Assembly: GCA_031291845.1 (NCBI GenBank)
Contig: JARLIH010000414.1
Location: forward strand, 1 to 64,000
From: Isosphaeraceae bacterium
GTDB taxonomy: Bacteria > Planctomycetota > Planctomycetia > Isosphaerales > Isosphaeraceae
DNA: 64,000 bases
Direction of reading: 5' to 3'
Below, piece after piece: positions 46,536 to 55,880 of this stretch (position 1 is the stretch's first letter; each line of letters begins with the position of its first letter). Made by a program: the position numbers and the translations under genes. Under the pieces are notes generated by a model, which saw only the letters and a list, made by a program, of their open reading frames with translations, searched no databases and was not told where the DNA came from.

Positions 46536-47819
46536 CTAACTTCCGACCGCCGCCGCTGGCTGGAGGTCGAGCCGCAGGCGCCGGATCGAGTGGTCGGCCA
46601 CTTCGAGGACCGTGAACTCGACGCCGTCCTGGCGGAACGAATCGCCCGCCTGCGGGAGCCGGCCGAGGGCGTGGAAGGCCAGGCCGCCGACCGTGAGGAA
46701 GTCGCCGTCGGTCGGCAGGTGGAGGTTCAGCCGCTCGTTGAGTTCCTCGAGGCCGAGCGTGCCGTCCACCTCGTAGCGGGACCCGCCGAGGGAGACGACG
46801 GGATCGGCCGGCGTGGGCACGTCGTGCTCGTCGTCGATCGCGCCGACGAGCTCCTCGAGCAGGTCCTCGAGGGTGATCAGTCCCGCGACGCCTCCGTACT
46901 CGTCGAGCACGATTGCGATATGCGTCCTGCGCTGGCGGAACTCTTCGAGAAGGGCGTAGGCGTTCTTGGTATCGGGCACGCAGTGTGCGGGGCGGACGAG
47001 CTTGCGGGGGATGACGGAGTCCATCCCCTCCTCGGCGACCCGAGGGAACAGGTCCTTGGCGTAGAGGATGCCGACGATGTCGTCGCGGTTCTCGCCGAAG
47101 AGCGGGATGCGGCTCCGGCCGCTCTCGCGGAAGGTGCGCGCGGCGACGCGCGCCGAGACGGTCGACGGCAGGGCGACCATCGCGGAGCGCGGCGTCATGA
47201 TCTCCGCGACGTCCTTCCGCGTCAGCTCGACGGCTCGCTGCAAGAGCTCGCGGGCCGACTCGGGGAGCTCGGCCTCGATGTCTTCGGGGTCCTCGCCGTC
47301 GGCCGGGATCTCGACCTCGACGCTCGCCGGCCGGGGCTGACCGTCGCGCGGTCGGGCCAGGTGCTCGACCAGGAACTCGGCCTGCCGTGACCCGTAGGTC
47401 AGGGGGGCCGTCATCACGCGCAGGGCTCCCGCGGCCGGCCAGAGGGTGTCGATCACCGTCTCCGCAAACACGCGTCCGACGATTCCCGCCAGGACGTAAC
47501 CGATGCCGCCCAGCCCGAGCGCGATCGCCACCACGAGCCGCGTCGCCATGTGCGGGGCCAGACGGCCCGCGATGACACCCAGCAGCGCGGCCAGCAACAG
47601 GCCCGTCACCACCGCCAAGGCCTCCGCGCTCCGTTCGGTCCGTACGTCATGGTGCGCGACGTCGTCCGCCCGGTCAGGATGTCCGCGCTCGGCGCAAACA
47701 TCCTCCAGCCGGGTCCGTGAGTAGGCCCGCAGCGCCTTGGCCAACGTGACCGACACGAGGTGCAAGCCCAGGACGAACAATCCCAGAATCAGCATCGCAC
47801 CGAGGTTCAAACCGGCCAC
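46536..47819 (-). CDS. CNNM/CorC-type (hemolysin family) membrane protein
   Basis: A 427-residue inner-membrane protein. An N-terminal DUF21 domain contains several hydrophobic helices (NLGAMLILGLFVLGLHLVSV, LAVVTGLLLAALLGVIAGRL). Two CBS domains follow (VAEIMTPRSAMVALPSTVSA and NAYALLEEFRQRRTHIAIVL with VLDEYGGVAGLITLEDLLEE), then a CorC/HlyC domain at the end. Such proteins are linked to magnesium or cobalt efflux. The start overlaps the ybeY stop by 13 bp. Confidence 0.93.
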   Translation of the reverse strand: MAGLNLGAMLILGLFVLGLHLVSVTLAKALRAYSRTRLEDVCAERGHPDRADDVAHHDVRTERSAEALAVVTGLLLAALLGVIAGRLAPHMATRLVVAIALGLGGIGYVLAGIVGRVFAETVIDTLWPAAGALRVMTAPLTYGSRQAEFLVEHLARPRDGQPRPASVEVEIPADGEDPEDIEAELPESARELLQRAVELTRKDVAEIMTPRSAMVALPSTVSARVAARTFRESGRSRIPLFGENRDDIVGILYAKDLFPRVAEEGMDSVIPRKLVRPAHCVPDTKNAYALLEEFRQRRTHIAIVLDEYGGVAGLITLEDLLEELVGAIDDEHDVPTPADPVVSLGGSRYEVDGTLGLEELNERLNLHLPTDGDFLTVGGLAFHALGRLPQAGDSFRQDGVEFTVLEVADHSIRRLRLDLQPAAAVGS

Positions 47820-48496
47820 GGCGCACTCTCCCGCCCCGCGCGCCCGGTCGCGGCAAGACCGGTCAGCGGGAACGTGTTGGTCAGACCCAACAGGGCCAGG
47901 ATCTCGCCTTCACGCCGGCGCATGACGTCCGCGTCCCGGTCGCTCAGATCGTCGTAGCCACACAAGTGAAGCAAACCATGGACCACATAAAGCGCCAACT
48001 CGGCCCACGGGTCCACGCCCGCCTCGCGCGCGGTCGCCGCGGCCATCTCGGCCGAAACGATCAACTCGCCCGCCAGGACGGGCTCGTCCGGCTCGGAGAG
48101 GGGGAAGCTGATGACGTCCGTCGGCCAGTCGTGCCCGAGGTGCCTGCCGTTGAGCGCGTGTATCGTCGCATTGTCGACCAGGGCGATCGATAATGAGTAA
48201 CGCTCGACGCCCTCGGCTGCGAGTGTACGCTCGACCAGTTCGGTAAGCCCCGCACGAGAGACGACGAGGTGGTGCTGGGTATCGCTGATGTCGATCGAGT
48301 GATCGGGGTTGGCTTCTTCCGCTTCTCCCCGTTTTCCGGGAGAGGCCGGCGGGGGCCCGGAATACGAAGACCCCTCACTCTCCCCTCGCCCCAAAAACGA
48401 GGAGAGGGAAAGCGATTGGTCTCGCGCGCCCGAACGCGCGCGGTCGTCGCTCGGCGGCCGGGGCGATTCGTGATTGATTCTTTGGTCGTCTTCCAT
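47807..48496 (-). CDS. ybeY: Endoribonuclease YbeY with N-terminal extension
   Basis: YbeY is a zinc-dependent RNase for 16S rRNA maturation. The 229-residue frame has the core ALNGRHLGHDWPTDVISFPL, LGGELIVSAEMA-like segment and the metal site HGLLHLCGYDD near residue 173. The usual third histidine (GYDH) is aspartate here. About 70 N-terminal residues (low-complexity, RGESEGSSYSGPPPASPGKR) have no match to YbeY and coincide with a dispersed repeat inserted in the DNA. No in-frame internal start fits better. The gene lies between pgpH and the CorC-type gene. Confidence 0.88.
   Translation of the reverse strand: MEDDQRINHESPRPPSDDRARSGARDQSLSLSSFLGRGESEGSSYSGPPPASPGKRGEAEEANPDHSIDISDTQHHLVVSRAGLTELVERTLAAEGVERYSLSIALVDNATIHALNGRHLGHDWPTDVISFPLSEPDEPVLAGELIVSAEMAAATAREAGVDPWAELALYVVHGLLHLCGYDDLSDRDADVMRRREGEILALLGLTNTFPLTGLAATGRAGRESAPWPV
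48318..48412. repeat. Dispersed palindromic repeat inside the ybeY 5' end
   Basis: Two palindromic blocks lie here: one centred on a GTTTTC string between CTCCCCG and CGGGAGAG (48325-48345) and one pairing CCTCG with CGAGG around an A-rich loop (48382-48405). Similar strings occur as intergenic repeats in planctomycete genomes. The block is translated in frame as residues about 28-60 of the annotated YbeY product. Confidence 0.55.
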
Positions 48497-48511
48497 AAGT
48501 AAGGCCGCACG

Positions 48512-50752
48512 TCAGGCGGTGCGTTGCTCGGGATACTTGATGCGGCCGTGGTAAATGCCGATCAGCGACTTGATCAGGCTCTCGCGGATCTCACCGATCT
48601 CGCGCAGGGTCAGGCCGCACTCATCGAACTGGCCGTCACGGAGACGCTTGTCGATCAGGTCGCGCACGATTCCTTCGAGCCGGGCGGGGGTGGGTTCGGA
48701 GAGGGTCCGGCTGGCGCTCTCGACCGCGTCGGCCACCATCAGGATGCCGGCCTCCTTCGACTGCGGCTTCGGGCCCGGGTAGCGGAACGCGCTTTCGAGG
48801 ATCGTCGTGCCGTCGGGGTTCCCGTCGTTGCGCCGATTGGCCTCGTGGTAAAAGTACTCGACCAGCGTCGTCCCATGGTGTTGCGCGATCAGGTCGATGA
48901 TCCGCTCGGGCAGGTGGTGCTGCCGGCCGAGGTCGACACCATCCTTCACGTGGCCGATGATGATCAAGGTGCTCATCGCCGGGTTCAGGTTCGCGTGCCG
49001 GTTGGCTGCGCCCGCCTGGTTCTCGATGAAGTAGTGCGGCTTGAGCATCTTGCCGATGTCGTGAAAATAGGCCCCGATCCGCACGAGCAAGGCGTGCGCG
49101 CCGATGCGCTCGGCGGCGTTCTCGGCGATCGCCCCCACGGTGATCGAGTGATTGTGCGTCCCGGGCGCCCGGCGGACGAGCTCCTGGAGGAGCGGGTGGG
49201 TCGCGTCGCCGAGCTCCAGCAGGCTGATGCCGGTGACGATCCCGAACGAGTTCTCGATGAACGGCAGGCTGCCGCCCAGGAAGAAACCGGCCATGAGCCC
49301 CCAGCCGGCCCGCCAGAGGCTGTCGCTCGTGATCAGACCGATCGGCTGGTTCTGCCAGAAGCCCGTCGCCCAGGTCAGCACGAAGTAGCCCGCCGCGAGC
49401 GTGGCGCCCACCTTGATCAGCTTCGTCCGCGTGCGCACCTCGTCGAGCGTGAGCACACCCGCGGCCGTCCCCCCCATCACGACGAGGAAATGGCCGATCC
49501 CTGTTCCGAGCGCCAGGCTCGTGAGCAGGCACAGCCCGAACGTGACCATCAGCGCAAAGTGGGGGTTGTACGCGATCGCCAGGATCATCGCGGCGATTGC
49601 CACCGGGACGAGCTCGGCCTCCCACGGCTGCAGGACCAACAAGCGAACCAGACCCACCGCGGCCACCGTCAGGCCGCAGATCGCGGCGATCCGGCGCAGG
49701 TCGCGGGCGATCTCGGTTTCATGTTGATGAACGTAATACCCGATCAGTGCGAAGAGGGCCGCGACGAGCACGGCGATCGCGCTGGCGCGGCGAGCCCGAG
49801 CCCCGATTCCGAGAGCGGCCTTGGCCGTGTCGTGCTCGAGCCGAAGGAGGATGAGCTGCTCCTCGCCGATCTTCTGACCTTGCTCGACCAGGAGGTCGCC
49901 CCGGCGGTACACATCATACACGTCCTTGACCCGGCCCCGGGCCGCCTCGCGGACGCGTGCGGTGGCCTGCTCCTCGTAGGTGAGCGTCGGCGTGCCGGCC
50001 AGCTTCTCGGCCACCAAGCGGAACAGCACCGGGCCGATCCGCGTCGAGGTGAACGCGGCGACGAATTCCTTGTATAGCATCTCCTCCGGCTTCGCCACGC
50101 GCTCGGGGACCACGCGCTCGCGCGGGACGAGGTGGGCCGTGCTCGGGGGCTGACCCACGGTGTGAATGGCCAGTGTACGGCTCGATTCCTCGTGGCGCGG
50201 GAGGGTCTCGGGCCCGAGCACGCCGTCGCGCACGACCGGGCCGAACGCTTGCTTGATTTGCTGGTGGAGCGCGTCGAGCCGTTCGGGCGTGTCGGTGGAC
50301 GCCCTCAGCTCGGCAAAGGTCTCGGGCTTCAACCCCCAGCTCTCGCGCAAGGCGGCGGGGAGCTGCTCGAGCGACGAGGCCTTCGCCACGACGTCGATCA
50401 GGTCCTCCAGCCGGGCCTGCTGGTCCCGGAGGGGGGCCGGGTCGTTGACCAAGGAAGGCGCGATCTGGTCGACCGCGAGCTGCCGCTCGGCGTTACTCTT
50501 CTTCTGGTTCAGCCGCTCGAATTTCTCAACGTTGACCCGGATTTCCCGGTCAGGGGTCTGGCCCAGTTGGTAGGTAAAGGGGGGACCAGCGCCGTAGACG
50601 ATCGCGCTGGTGGCCAGGACGGCGATGCCGACGACCGCGAGTCGCGCCAGGCGCTCCCGCTGCCGGGCGAGGCGTCCCTGTTCGATGGCGATCGGGTTGC
50701 TGGGGCGAAGCTGGGCCCGGGAAAGTTTGGGCCGACGTTTACCAAAGCTCAT
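48512..50752 (-). CDS. HD-domain membrane phosphohydrolase (PgpH-type, c-di-AMP)
   Basis: A 746-residue membrane protein. An N-terminal helix (VVGIAVLATSAIVYGAGPPF) is followed by a large extracytoplasmic 7TMR-HDED domain (about 60-320), seven hydrophobic helices (about 325-510), and a cytoplasmic HD domain. The HD motif is HNHSITVGAIAENAAERIG then IGAYFHDIGKMLKPHYFIEN. This architecture is that of PgpH, which degrades cyclic di-AMP. It lies between phoH and ybeY, the common order. Confidence 0.94.
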   Translation of the reverse strand: MSFGKRRPKLSRAQLRPSNPIAIEQGRLARQRERLARLAVVGIAVLATSAIVYGAGPPFTYQLGQTPDREIRVNVEKFERLNQKKSNAERQLAVDQIAPSLVNDPAPLRDQQARLEDLIDVVAKASSLEQLPAALRESWGLKPETFAELRASTDTPERLDALHQQIKQAFGPVVRDGVLGPETLPRHEESSRTLAIHTVGQPPSTAHLVPRERVVPERVAKPEEMLYKEFVAAFTSTRIGPVLFRLVAEKLAGTPTLTYEEQATARVREAARGRVKDVYDVYRRGDLLVEQGQKIGEEQLILLRLEHDTAKAALGIGARARRASAIAVLVAALFALIGYYVHQHETEIARDLRRIAAICGLTVAAVGLVRLLVLQPWEAELVPVAIAAMILAIAYNPHFALMVTFGLCLLTSLALGTGIGHFLVVMGGTAAGVLTLDEVRTRTKLIKVGATLAAGYFVLTWATGFWQNQPIGLITSDSLWRAGWGLMAGFFLGGSLPFIENSFGIVTGISLLELGDATHPLLQELVRRAPGTHNHSITVGAIAENAAERIGAHALLVRIGAYFHDIGKMLKPHYFIENQAGAANRHANLNPAMSTLIIIGHVKDGVDLGRQHHLPERIIDLIAQHHGTTLVEYFYHEANRRNDGNPDGTTILESAFRYPGPKPQSKEAGILMVADAVESASRTLSEPTPARLEGIVRDLIDKRLRDGQFDECGLTLREIGEIRESLIKSLIGIYHGRIKYPEQRTA

Positions 50753-50857
50753 GGAAAGGGTCTCAGTGGCGCGGGGTCAACAGGGCCAGTCCCCATCCCC
50801 CGCTGGAGTGTGCCGGGCCGACGTCGGCCCGCCTTCGGCGCGCGAACGCGCCCCGCC

Positions 50858-51874
50858 TCACCCCGAGGCGGCTGGACCGGCCGGAGGCGGAGGGTGGTCC
50901 GACGCGGCCGCGGCCGCACGGAGCCCACTCTCCCGCGCCGGCTCGGCGCTCTCATAAGCATTGACGATCGCCTGCACCAACGGGTGCCGCACGATGTCCG
51001 ACTTGTCCAGGAACACGGTCCCCACCCCCGGTACGTCCTTCAGACGCTCCACCGCGTCCGCCAGCCCGCTTACCGTCGAGGGGGGAAGGTCAACCTGCGT
51101 CACGTCGCCCGTCACCACGATCCGCGCGTTCTGCCCCATCCGGGTCAGGAACATCTTCATCTGCGGGATCGTCGCGTTCTGCCCCTCGTCCAGAATGATG
51201 CACGCGTCGTTCAACGTCCGCCCGCGCATGTAAGCCAAGGGGGCGATCTCGATCAGGTCGTTCCCCATGTACCGACGGATCTGGTCGTAATCCATCAGGT
51301 CGTGGAGCGCGTCGAGCAAGGGACGAAGGTAAGGATTGATTTTCGCTTCCAGGTCACCGGGCAGGAAGCCCAGGTGCTCGCCCGCTTCGACCGCCGGCCG
51401 GACCAGCACGATCTTCTTGATCTTGCCGCGCCGGAGCGCCGAAACGGCAATGGCCACCGCCAGATAGGTCTTGCCCGTCCCCGCGGGGCCGACGCAAAAG
51501 ACGAGCTCGTAGTCGTGTAACGCCTTGAGGTAACGCCCCTGGCCGTCGGAGCGGGGCTTCACGAGCCGGTTCCCGTCCCGGATCTCGAGGTTCTCGCTCC
51601 GGTCGGGGTCGGCCGCGCGCTGGGTCGCTTCGATCACCTCCGCCACGGTACCCGCGGAGATCGCCTGGTGCCGGCCGTGGAGCTTACGAAGCTCCTCGAA
51701 GACCTGGCGGACAAGCTCGACCCGGTCGTGTTCGCCCTCGACTCGGACGACCCCGTGCCTCGGGAGGATCTTGACGCCGAAGGCGTCTCGGATCTGACGA
51801 AGATGCTGATCCCGGCTCCCGAAGACGGCGAGTTCCTCGTCGGGCCCACTCAGGGTAATCGTCACTTCCGGCAT
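50858..51874 (-). CDS. PhoH family ATPase
   Basis: A 338-residue P-loop protein. Walker A is FCVGPAGTGKTYLAVAIAVS, Walker B is ACIILDEGQNAT, and VKPRSDGQGRYLKALHDYEL precedes them. The N-terminus (PGPDEELAVFGSRDQHLRQI) resembles the usual PhoH leader. The end is Ala/Pro-rich. It is the first gene of phoH-pgpH-ybeY-corC. PhoH proteins are linked to RNA metabolism, and the neighbouring ybeY supports that. Confidence 0.95.
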   Translation of the reverse strand: MPEVTITLSGPDEELAVFGSRDQHLRQIRDAFGVKILPRHGVVRVEGEHDRVELVRQVFEELRKLHGRHQAISAGTVAEVIEATQRAADPDRSENLEIRDGNRLVKPRSDGQGRYLKALHDYELVFCVGPAGTGKTYLAVAIAVSALRRGKIKKIVLVRPAVEAGEHLGFLPGDLEAKINPYLRPLLDALHDLMDYDQIRRYMGNDLIEIAPLAYMRGRTLNDACIILDEGQNATIPQMKMFLTRMGQNARIVVTGDVTQVDLPPSTVSGLADAVERLKDVPGVGTVFLDKSDIVRHPLVQAIVNAYESAEPARESGLRAAAAASDHPPPPAGPAASG

Positions 51875-52131
51875 TCTTTGCCCTTTGACGCTCGCAGACG
51901 AGCGGGCTTACTGACCTGCGTCTTGTCGAGTCTCCACGGTCGGGAACGAAACGACGATCCATTATGAACCACAAACACGGAAAAACGCAACGTCTTGTCT
52001 CTTTCTTGCACCGGTGTAAAAAAGTCCAGGGCTCTGGGTGCGTTTCCGATGGGGATTCCCGTGTTGTCGCGTCGCGTGAATTTCCAACCCGTACGGCCGG
52101 CCCTCTACGGAGATACCGCTCGGCGGCCGCC

Positions 52132-53046
52132 TCACGGCCCGAGCCAGAGCCAGTAGGCGAACGCCACCGGCCCCGCGAACAAGAGCGAGTCGAGCACGTC
52201 GAGTACCCCCCCAAACCCGGGGACCGCATCCGACGCGTCCTTCCGGGCGCAGTCGCGCTTGATCATCGACTCCATCAGGTCGCCGAGTTGGGCCGTCGAA
52301 CCGACAACCGCCCCGAAACCCGCCGCCGCCGCCCAGCCGAGGGTCGGGACGTGAAGGAGAAAGCGAGCGACCGCCGCCGCGATGAGCGCTGCGCCGATCC
52401 CCGCGGCAAGGCCGCCGAGCGCCCCTTCGACCGTCTTGTTCGGGCTCAAGCGAGGCCAGAGCTTGTGCCTCCCCGCGAGCCGCCCCACCGTGTAGGCCCC
52501 CGTGTCGGCCCCCTTCGACGTCGCGACCAGAAACGCCAGCGGCAAGATTCCGTGGTACGGTCCGTCGAACCAGCGAAGCTGGATAATGAAGCTGCCGAGC
52601 AGCCCCACGTAGGCGACCGCGAGCACCGTCCCCGCGATCGTCGCCATCGTCGCCCCCGGTTTCTGAAACTGCGCGCTCTGGACCACGAACGACGCCATCA
52701 CGACCACCACGAACGTCAGGAGCGGCCATGCCAGGGCGCTCACCGGCAAGAGCGGGTCATAGGGCAAACGTTCCAGCAGTCTCTGGTCCTCGATCATCGG
52801 GCCGATCAGGTGGGGCGCCCAGTTGGCGCAGACGATCGCCATCACCCCCCCGAAGACCGTGTTCCCCGACGGCCGCGCGCTCGTCTCCTTCAGCAGGTTG
52901 ACCAGCTCGAGCGACGCCGACCCCAGCGCATAGATCGCCAGCAAGAACCAGAACGGAAACCAAGGGGCCGTGAGCTCGTCCAGGCAGAGAATCGCCAGGA
53001 GCCCTGCGACCATCGATAAGCCAATGACGAGCCGGGTTCCGAGCAT
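52132..53046 (-). CDS. cdsA: Phosphatidate cytidylyltransferase
   Basis: CdsA forms CDP-diacylglycerol for phospholipid synthesis. A 304-residue polytopic protein with about eight hydrophobic helices. The signature near the C-terminus is MESMIKRDCARKDASDAVPG followed by FGGVLDVLDSLLFAGPVAF, with the conserved KR, KD and D-x-x-DS positions. It is third in the purA-uppS-cdsA operon, 118 bp after uppS. The uppS-cdsA pairing is widespread. Confidence 0.95.
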   Translation of the reverse strand: MLGTRLVIGLSMVAGLLAILCLDELTAPWFPFWFLLAIYALGSASLELVNLLKETSARPSGNTVFGGVMAIVCANWAPHLIGPMIEDQRLLERLPYDPLLPVSALAWPLLTFVVVVMASFVVQSAQFQKPGATMATIAGTVLAVAYVGLLGSFIIQLRWFDGPYHGILPLAFLVATSKGADTGAYTVGRLAGRHKLWPRLSPNKTVEGALGGLAAGIGAALIAAAVARFLLHVPTLGWAAAAGFGAVVGSTAQLGDLMESMIKRDCARKDASDAVPGFGGVLDVLDSLLFAGPVAFAYWLWLGP

Positions 53047-53164
53047 AAGCGGTTCAATCAGCGATGTTGGGGAGACAAAAAGAGCGCCGAGGGGACATCA
53101 ACCGGTAGGGCCGGTCATTGCCGGCCGAGAACCGGTTTGCATTGGCTGACCCCACAAGAACCTA

Positions 53165-53953
53165 TCACCCTTTCGGACCGACCGGCGGCAACCCGCCAAA
53201 CTTGCGGTGGCGGGCGGCGAACGCCTGACACGCCGCCAGTAAGTCGTCCGCTCGGAAATCGGGCCAGAGCACGTTGGTGACCCAGATCTCCGCATACGAG
53301 ATTTCCCACAGCAGGAAGTTGCTCACCCGCATTTCCCCCGCCGTCCGGACCAAAAGGTCGGGCTCGGGCATCTCGGCCGTGCTGAGGTACGAGTTGAACG
53401 TCGCCTCGTCCACCTGCCCCGGGTCGAGTGCCCCCGAGCGCACGTCCTCGGCCAGCCGCCGCGCGGCGTCGGCGATCTCGGTCCGTCCCCCGTAATTCAC
53501 GGCCAGGCAGAGCGCCATCCCCGTGTTGGCCGAGGTCTCGCGCGCCGTCCGGTCGTACTCGCGCAGCACGTCCTCGGGCAGCCCCTCGCGGCGGCCGATC
53601 ATGGAGACCCGCACGTTCTGTTCCATCAGCTCGGCCCGCTCGACCACCAAAAAATGGCGCAGCAGTCTCATCAGGAATTTGAGCTCGCGCGGCGGCCGCT
53701 TCCAGTTCTCGACCGAGAGACAATACAGCGTCAACTGCTCGAGCCCCAGCCGGCACCCTTCCTCGACGACCGCCCGCACGCTCTGGATCCCTCGCCGGTG
53801 CCCGACGATCCGAGGCAGCCCTCGCCCCTGCGCCCAGCGGCCGTTCCCATCCATGATGATGGCCACGTGCCGGGGCAACTGCTCGGGTTTCAGCCCCGCC
53901 CCGGCGATGCGCGCCTTGCCTTCTTCGCTGATTGCGTTCGGCACGGCCGTCAC
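53165..53953 (-). CDS. uppS: Isoprenyl (undecaprenyl) diphosphate synthase
   Basis: UppS makes the lipid carrier of peptidoglycan and other glycans. The 262-residue product has HVAIIMDGNGRWAQGRGLPR, GHRRGIQSVRAVVEE, LTLYCLSVENWKRPPRELKF and LLVRTAGEMRVSNFLLWEIS. The GTG start (53953) overlaps the purA stop by the sequence GTGA, indicating translational coupling. An RTxGExRxSNFLLWE motif confirms the cis-prenyltransferase family. Confidence 0.95.
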   Translation of the reverse strand: MTAVPNAISEEGKARIAGAGLKPEQLPRHVAIIMDGNGRWAQGRGLPRIVGHRRGIQSVRAVVEEGCRLGLEQLTLYCLSVENWKRPPRELKFLMRLLRHFLVVERAELMEQNVRVSMIGRREGLPEDVLREYDRTARETSANTGMALCLAVNYGGRTEIADAARRLAEDVRSGALDPGQVDEATFNSYLSTAEMPEPDLLVRTAGEMRVSNFLLWEISYAEIWVTNVLWPDFRADDLLAACQAFAARHRKFGGLPPVGPKG

Positions 53954-55242
53954 CCGACTTTCGTGATCGTCTGGAGCCGCTCGGGACCGACCGAGACGAT
54001 CGAGACCGGCACCCCGATCTGCTTCGAGAGGAACCGCACGTACTCGTGCGCAGCCGTCGGCAGGTCGCCCCACGCGCGGGCCTTCGTGATGTCCTCGGCC
54101 CAGCCCGGCAACGTCTCGTACACCGGCCGGCACCGCTCGAGGTCGGCGACGTGCCCGGGCAGCTCCGGAACGCGCTTGCCGCGCTCGTCCTCGTAGGCCA
54201 CGGCCACCTTGATCTCCTCCAGCCCGCTGAGCACGTCCAGCAGCATGAGCGCGATCTCCGTCGACCCGCTGACCCGGGACGAATAGCGCACCGCGACGGC
54301 GTCGAACCACCCGCAGCGGCGAGGCCTGCCCGTCACCGTCCCATACTCCCGCCCGACGCGCCTGATGCGCTCGCCGACGTCGTTATCCTGCTCGGTCGGG
54401 AACGGCCCGCCGCCCACGCGCGTCGTGTACGCCTTGACGATCCCGATCCAGCGATCGATGTGCCGCGTCGGCACCCCCGAGCCCGCCGCGATCCCGGCCG
54501 CGCTCGAGTTCGAGCTCGTGACATAGGGATAACTGCCATGATCCACGTCGAGCAGCGACCCCTGCGCCCCCTCGAACAGGAGCCTCGTCCCGCGGGCGAC
54601 GGCCTCGTGCAGCCAGGTCGTCGTGTCCCGGATGAGCGGCCGGAGCTGGTCAGCGTAGCCGAGGTACTCATCGGCGACCGCTCGCGCGTCGAACGGCGTG
54701 AAGTCGGGAAGCATCGCCGTGAGGAGCCGGTTCTTGTAGTCGACGATCCGCGCGACGTGCTCGCGGAAGCGGTCCGGATGGTAGAGATCACCCACGCGTA
54801 CGCCGTGCACGCGTCCTACCTTGTCCCGGTAGCACGGCCCAATCCCGCGCCGGGTGGTGCCGAGGTGGTCGGCGGCGGAGGCCGACTCCTCGGTGAGTCG
54901 CTCCTCGGCCAGGTGATAGGGGAGGATCACGTGCGCCCGGTCGCTGACGTGGAGCCGGCCGCCGATCTCGACCCCTTGCTTGACGAGCGTCTCGACCTCC
55001 TTGAGAAGGGCAGGGGGGTGAATCACGACCCCATTACCGATCACGCAATCGATGCCCGGCCGGAGGATGCCCGTCGGCAGAAGCGAAAGCTTGTACGTGA
55101 CGCCCCCGGTGACCACCGTATGGCCGGCGTTGGCACCCCCTTGATAACGTACGACCGCATCATGTTGGTCGCAGAGGAGGTCAACGATTTTGCCCTTGGC
55201 CTCATCCCCCCACTGTAGCCCCACCACGCACGTCGAACCCAC
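53950..55242 (-). CDS. purA: Adenylosuccinate synthetase
   Basis: PurA joins IMP and aspartate in AMP synthesis. The GTG start gives MGSTCVVGLQWGDEAKGKIV, the standard beginning, with GGAG about nine bases upstream. The open frame continues over 100 codons upstream without homology. Other motifs are RYQGGANAGHTVV, GTTRRGIGPCYRDKVGR, FEGAQGSLLDVDHGSYPYVT and GRPRRCGWFDAVAVRYSSRV. About 430 residues, normal length. Confidence 0.96.
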   Translation of the reverse strand: MGSTCVVGLQWGDEAKGKIVDLLCDQHDAVVRYQGGANAGHTVVTGGVTYKLSLLPTGILRPGIDCVIGNGVVIHPPALLKEVETLVKQGVEIGGRLHVSDRAHVILPYHLAEERLTEESASAADHLGTTRRGIGPCYRDKVGRVHGVRVGDLYHPDRFREHVARIVDYKNRLLTAMLPDFTPFDARAVADEYLGYADQLRPLIRDTTTWLHEAVARGTRLLFEGAQGSLLDVDHGSYPYVTSSNSSAAGIAAGSGVPTRHIDRWIGIVKAYTTRVGGGPFPTEQDNDVGERIRRVGREYGTVTGRPRRCGWFDAVAVRYSSRVSGSTEIALMLLDVLSGLEEIKVAVAYEDERGKRVPELPGHVADLERCRPVYETLPGWAEDITKARAWGDLPTAAHEYVRFLSKQIGVPVSIVSVGPERLQTITKVG

Positions 55243-55582
55243 GGCGTCACGTCTCCGCTCAGTCGCTAACGGAACTTCCGGTCTATCAGCCGCTTCGGGC
55301 GGCAAACCAACCAAGGTATCGCCCCCCGCCGGTGCCGTCAATGAGGCGGCTCGATGCGCCGGGGCCTCGCCGGCGAGGTTTTCCTTCTGGCCGGCCCCGG
55401 CTGTGCAGGGCTGCTTCGAGCCGCCGGCGTGCCGGTGGTCGGATCGCAACGACTCCCCGATTCCTCGGCCGGCCGATCGGGGCTCCCCGACCGCTAATCG
55501 CTTTGTAAGAATTCGCTGGGCAGTGCGTCGTTGCCGGTGAAGAGCAACCAAAGATGTCTCTTTCGTAAGTCCTCCGCCGGTA

Positions 55583-55642
55583 CACCAACCCGAAGCGCAA
55601 GCGAGGTCTTACGTAAGACCTCGCTTGCGCTTCGCGTTGGTG
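55583..55642. repeat. Near-perfect 60-bp palindrome
   Basis: The central 44 bp (55591-55634) are a perfect palindrome with no loop, centred between 55612 and 55613. Eight more base pairs on each side match with one mismatch. The half-site contains CGAAGCGCAAGCGAGG, a string I associate with dispersed repeats in planctomycete genomes. It can form a large cruciform or an RNA hairpin in either direction. Confidence 0.85.
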
Positions 55643-55853
55643 CAGTCAGGTGACCGTGGGCGAACTTCCAAAACCGACATCCAGCGCGGTTTGCAGGCGC
55701 ATTGCGCCCGGTCGGGCCTGCGCCCCGTCGTTCGCACCCGCCTCAGCCGACACGCTTGGGCCAGACGGGTGCCGCTCTCTTGAAAGTCGTCGCAGATCAC
55801 CTATTTAACGCAAATATCCCGATTTGGCGCATTTCTTGGATAGTCCCAGGGGG

Positions 55854-55880
55854 TTTTTGGTGTTTTTGGTGTTTTTGGTG
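55854..55880. repeat. Tandem repeat, three copies of TTTTTGGTG
   Basis: Three exact 9-bp copies run head to tail, followed by ACCAACACCA which partly complements the unit. The element is low-complexity and likely prone to slippage. Confidence 0.8.

Noticed and set aside
48524-50077. A 517-codon rightward open frame
   Set aside because: It is antisense to pgpH and shows only charged low-complexity sequence.
55854-55880. Possible CRISPR-like repeats
   Set aside because: The units are 9 bp, directly adjacent and without spacers. No cas gene is present.
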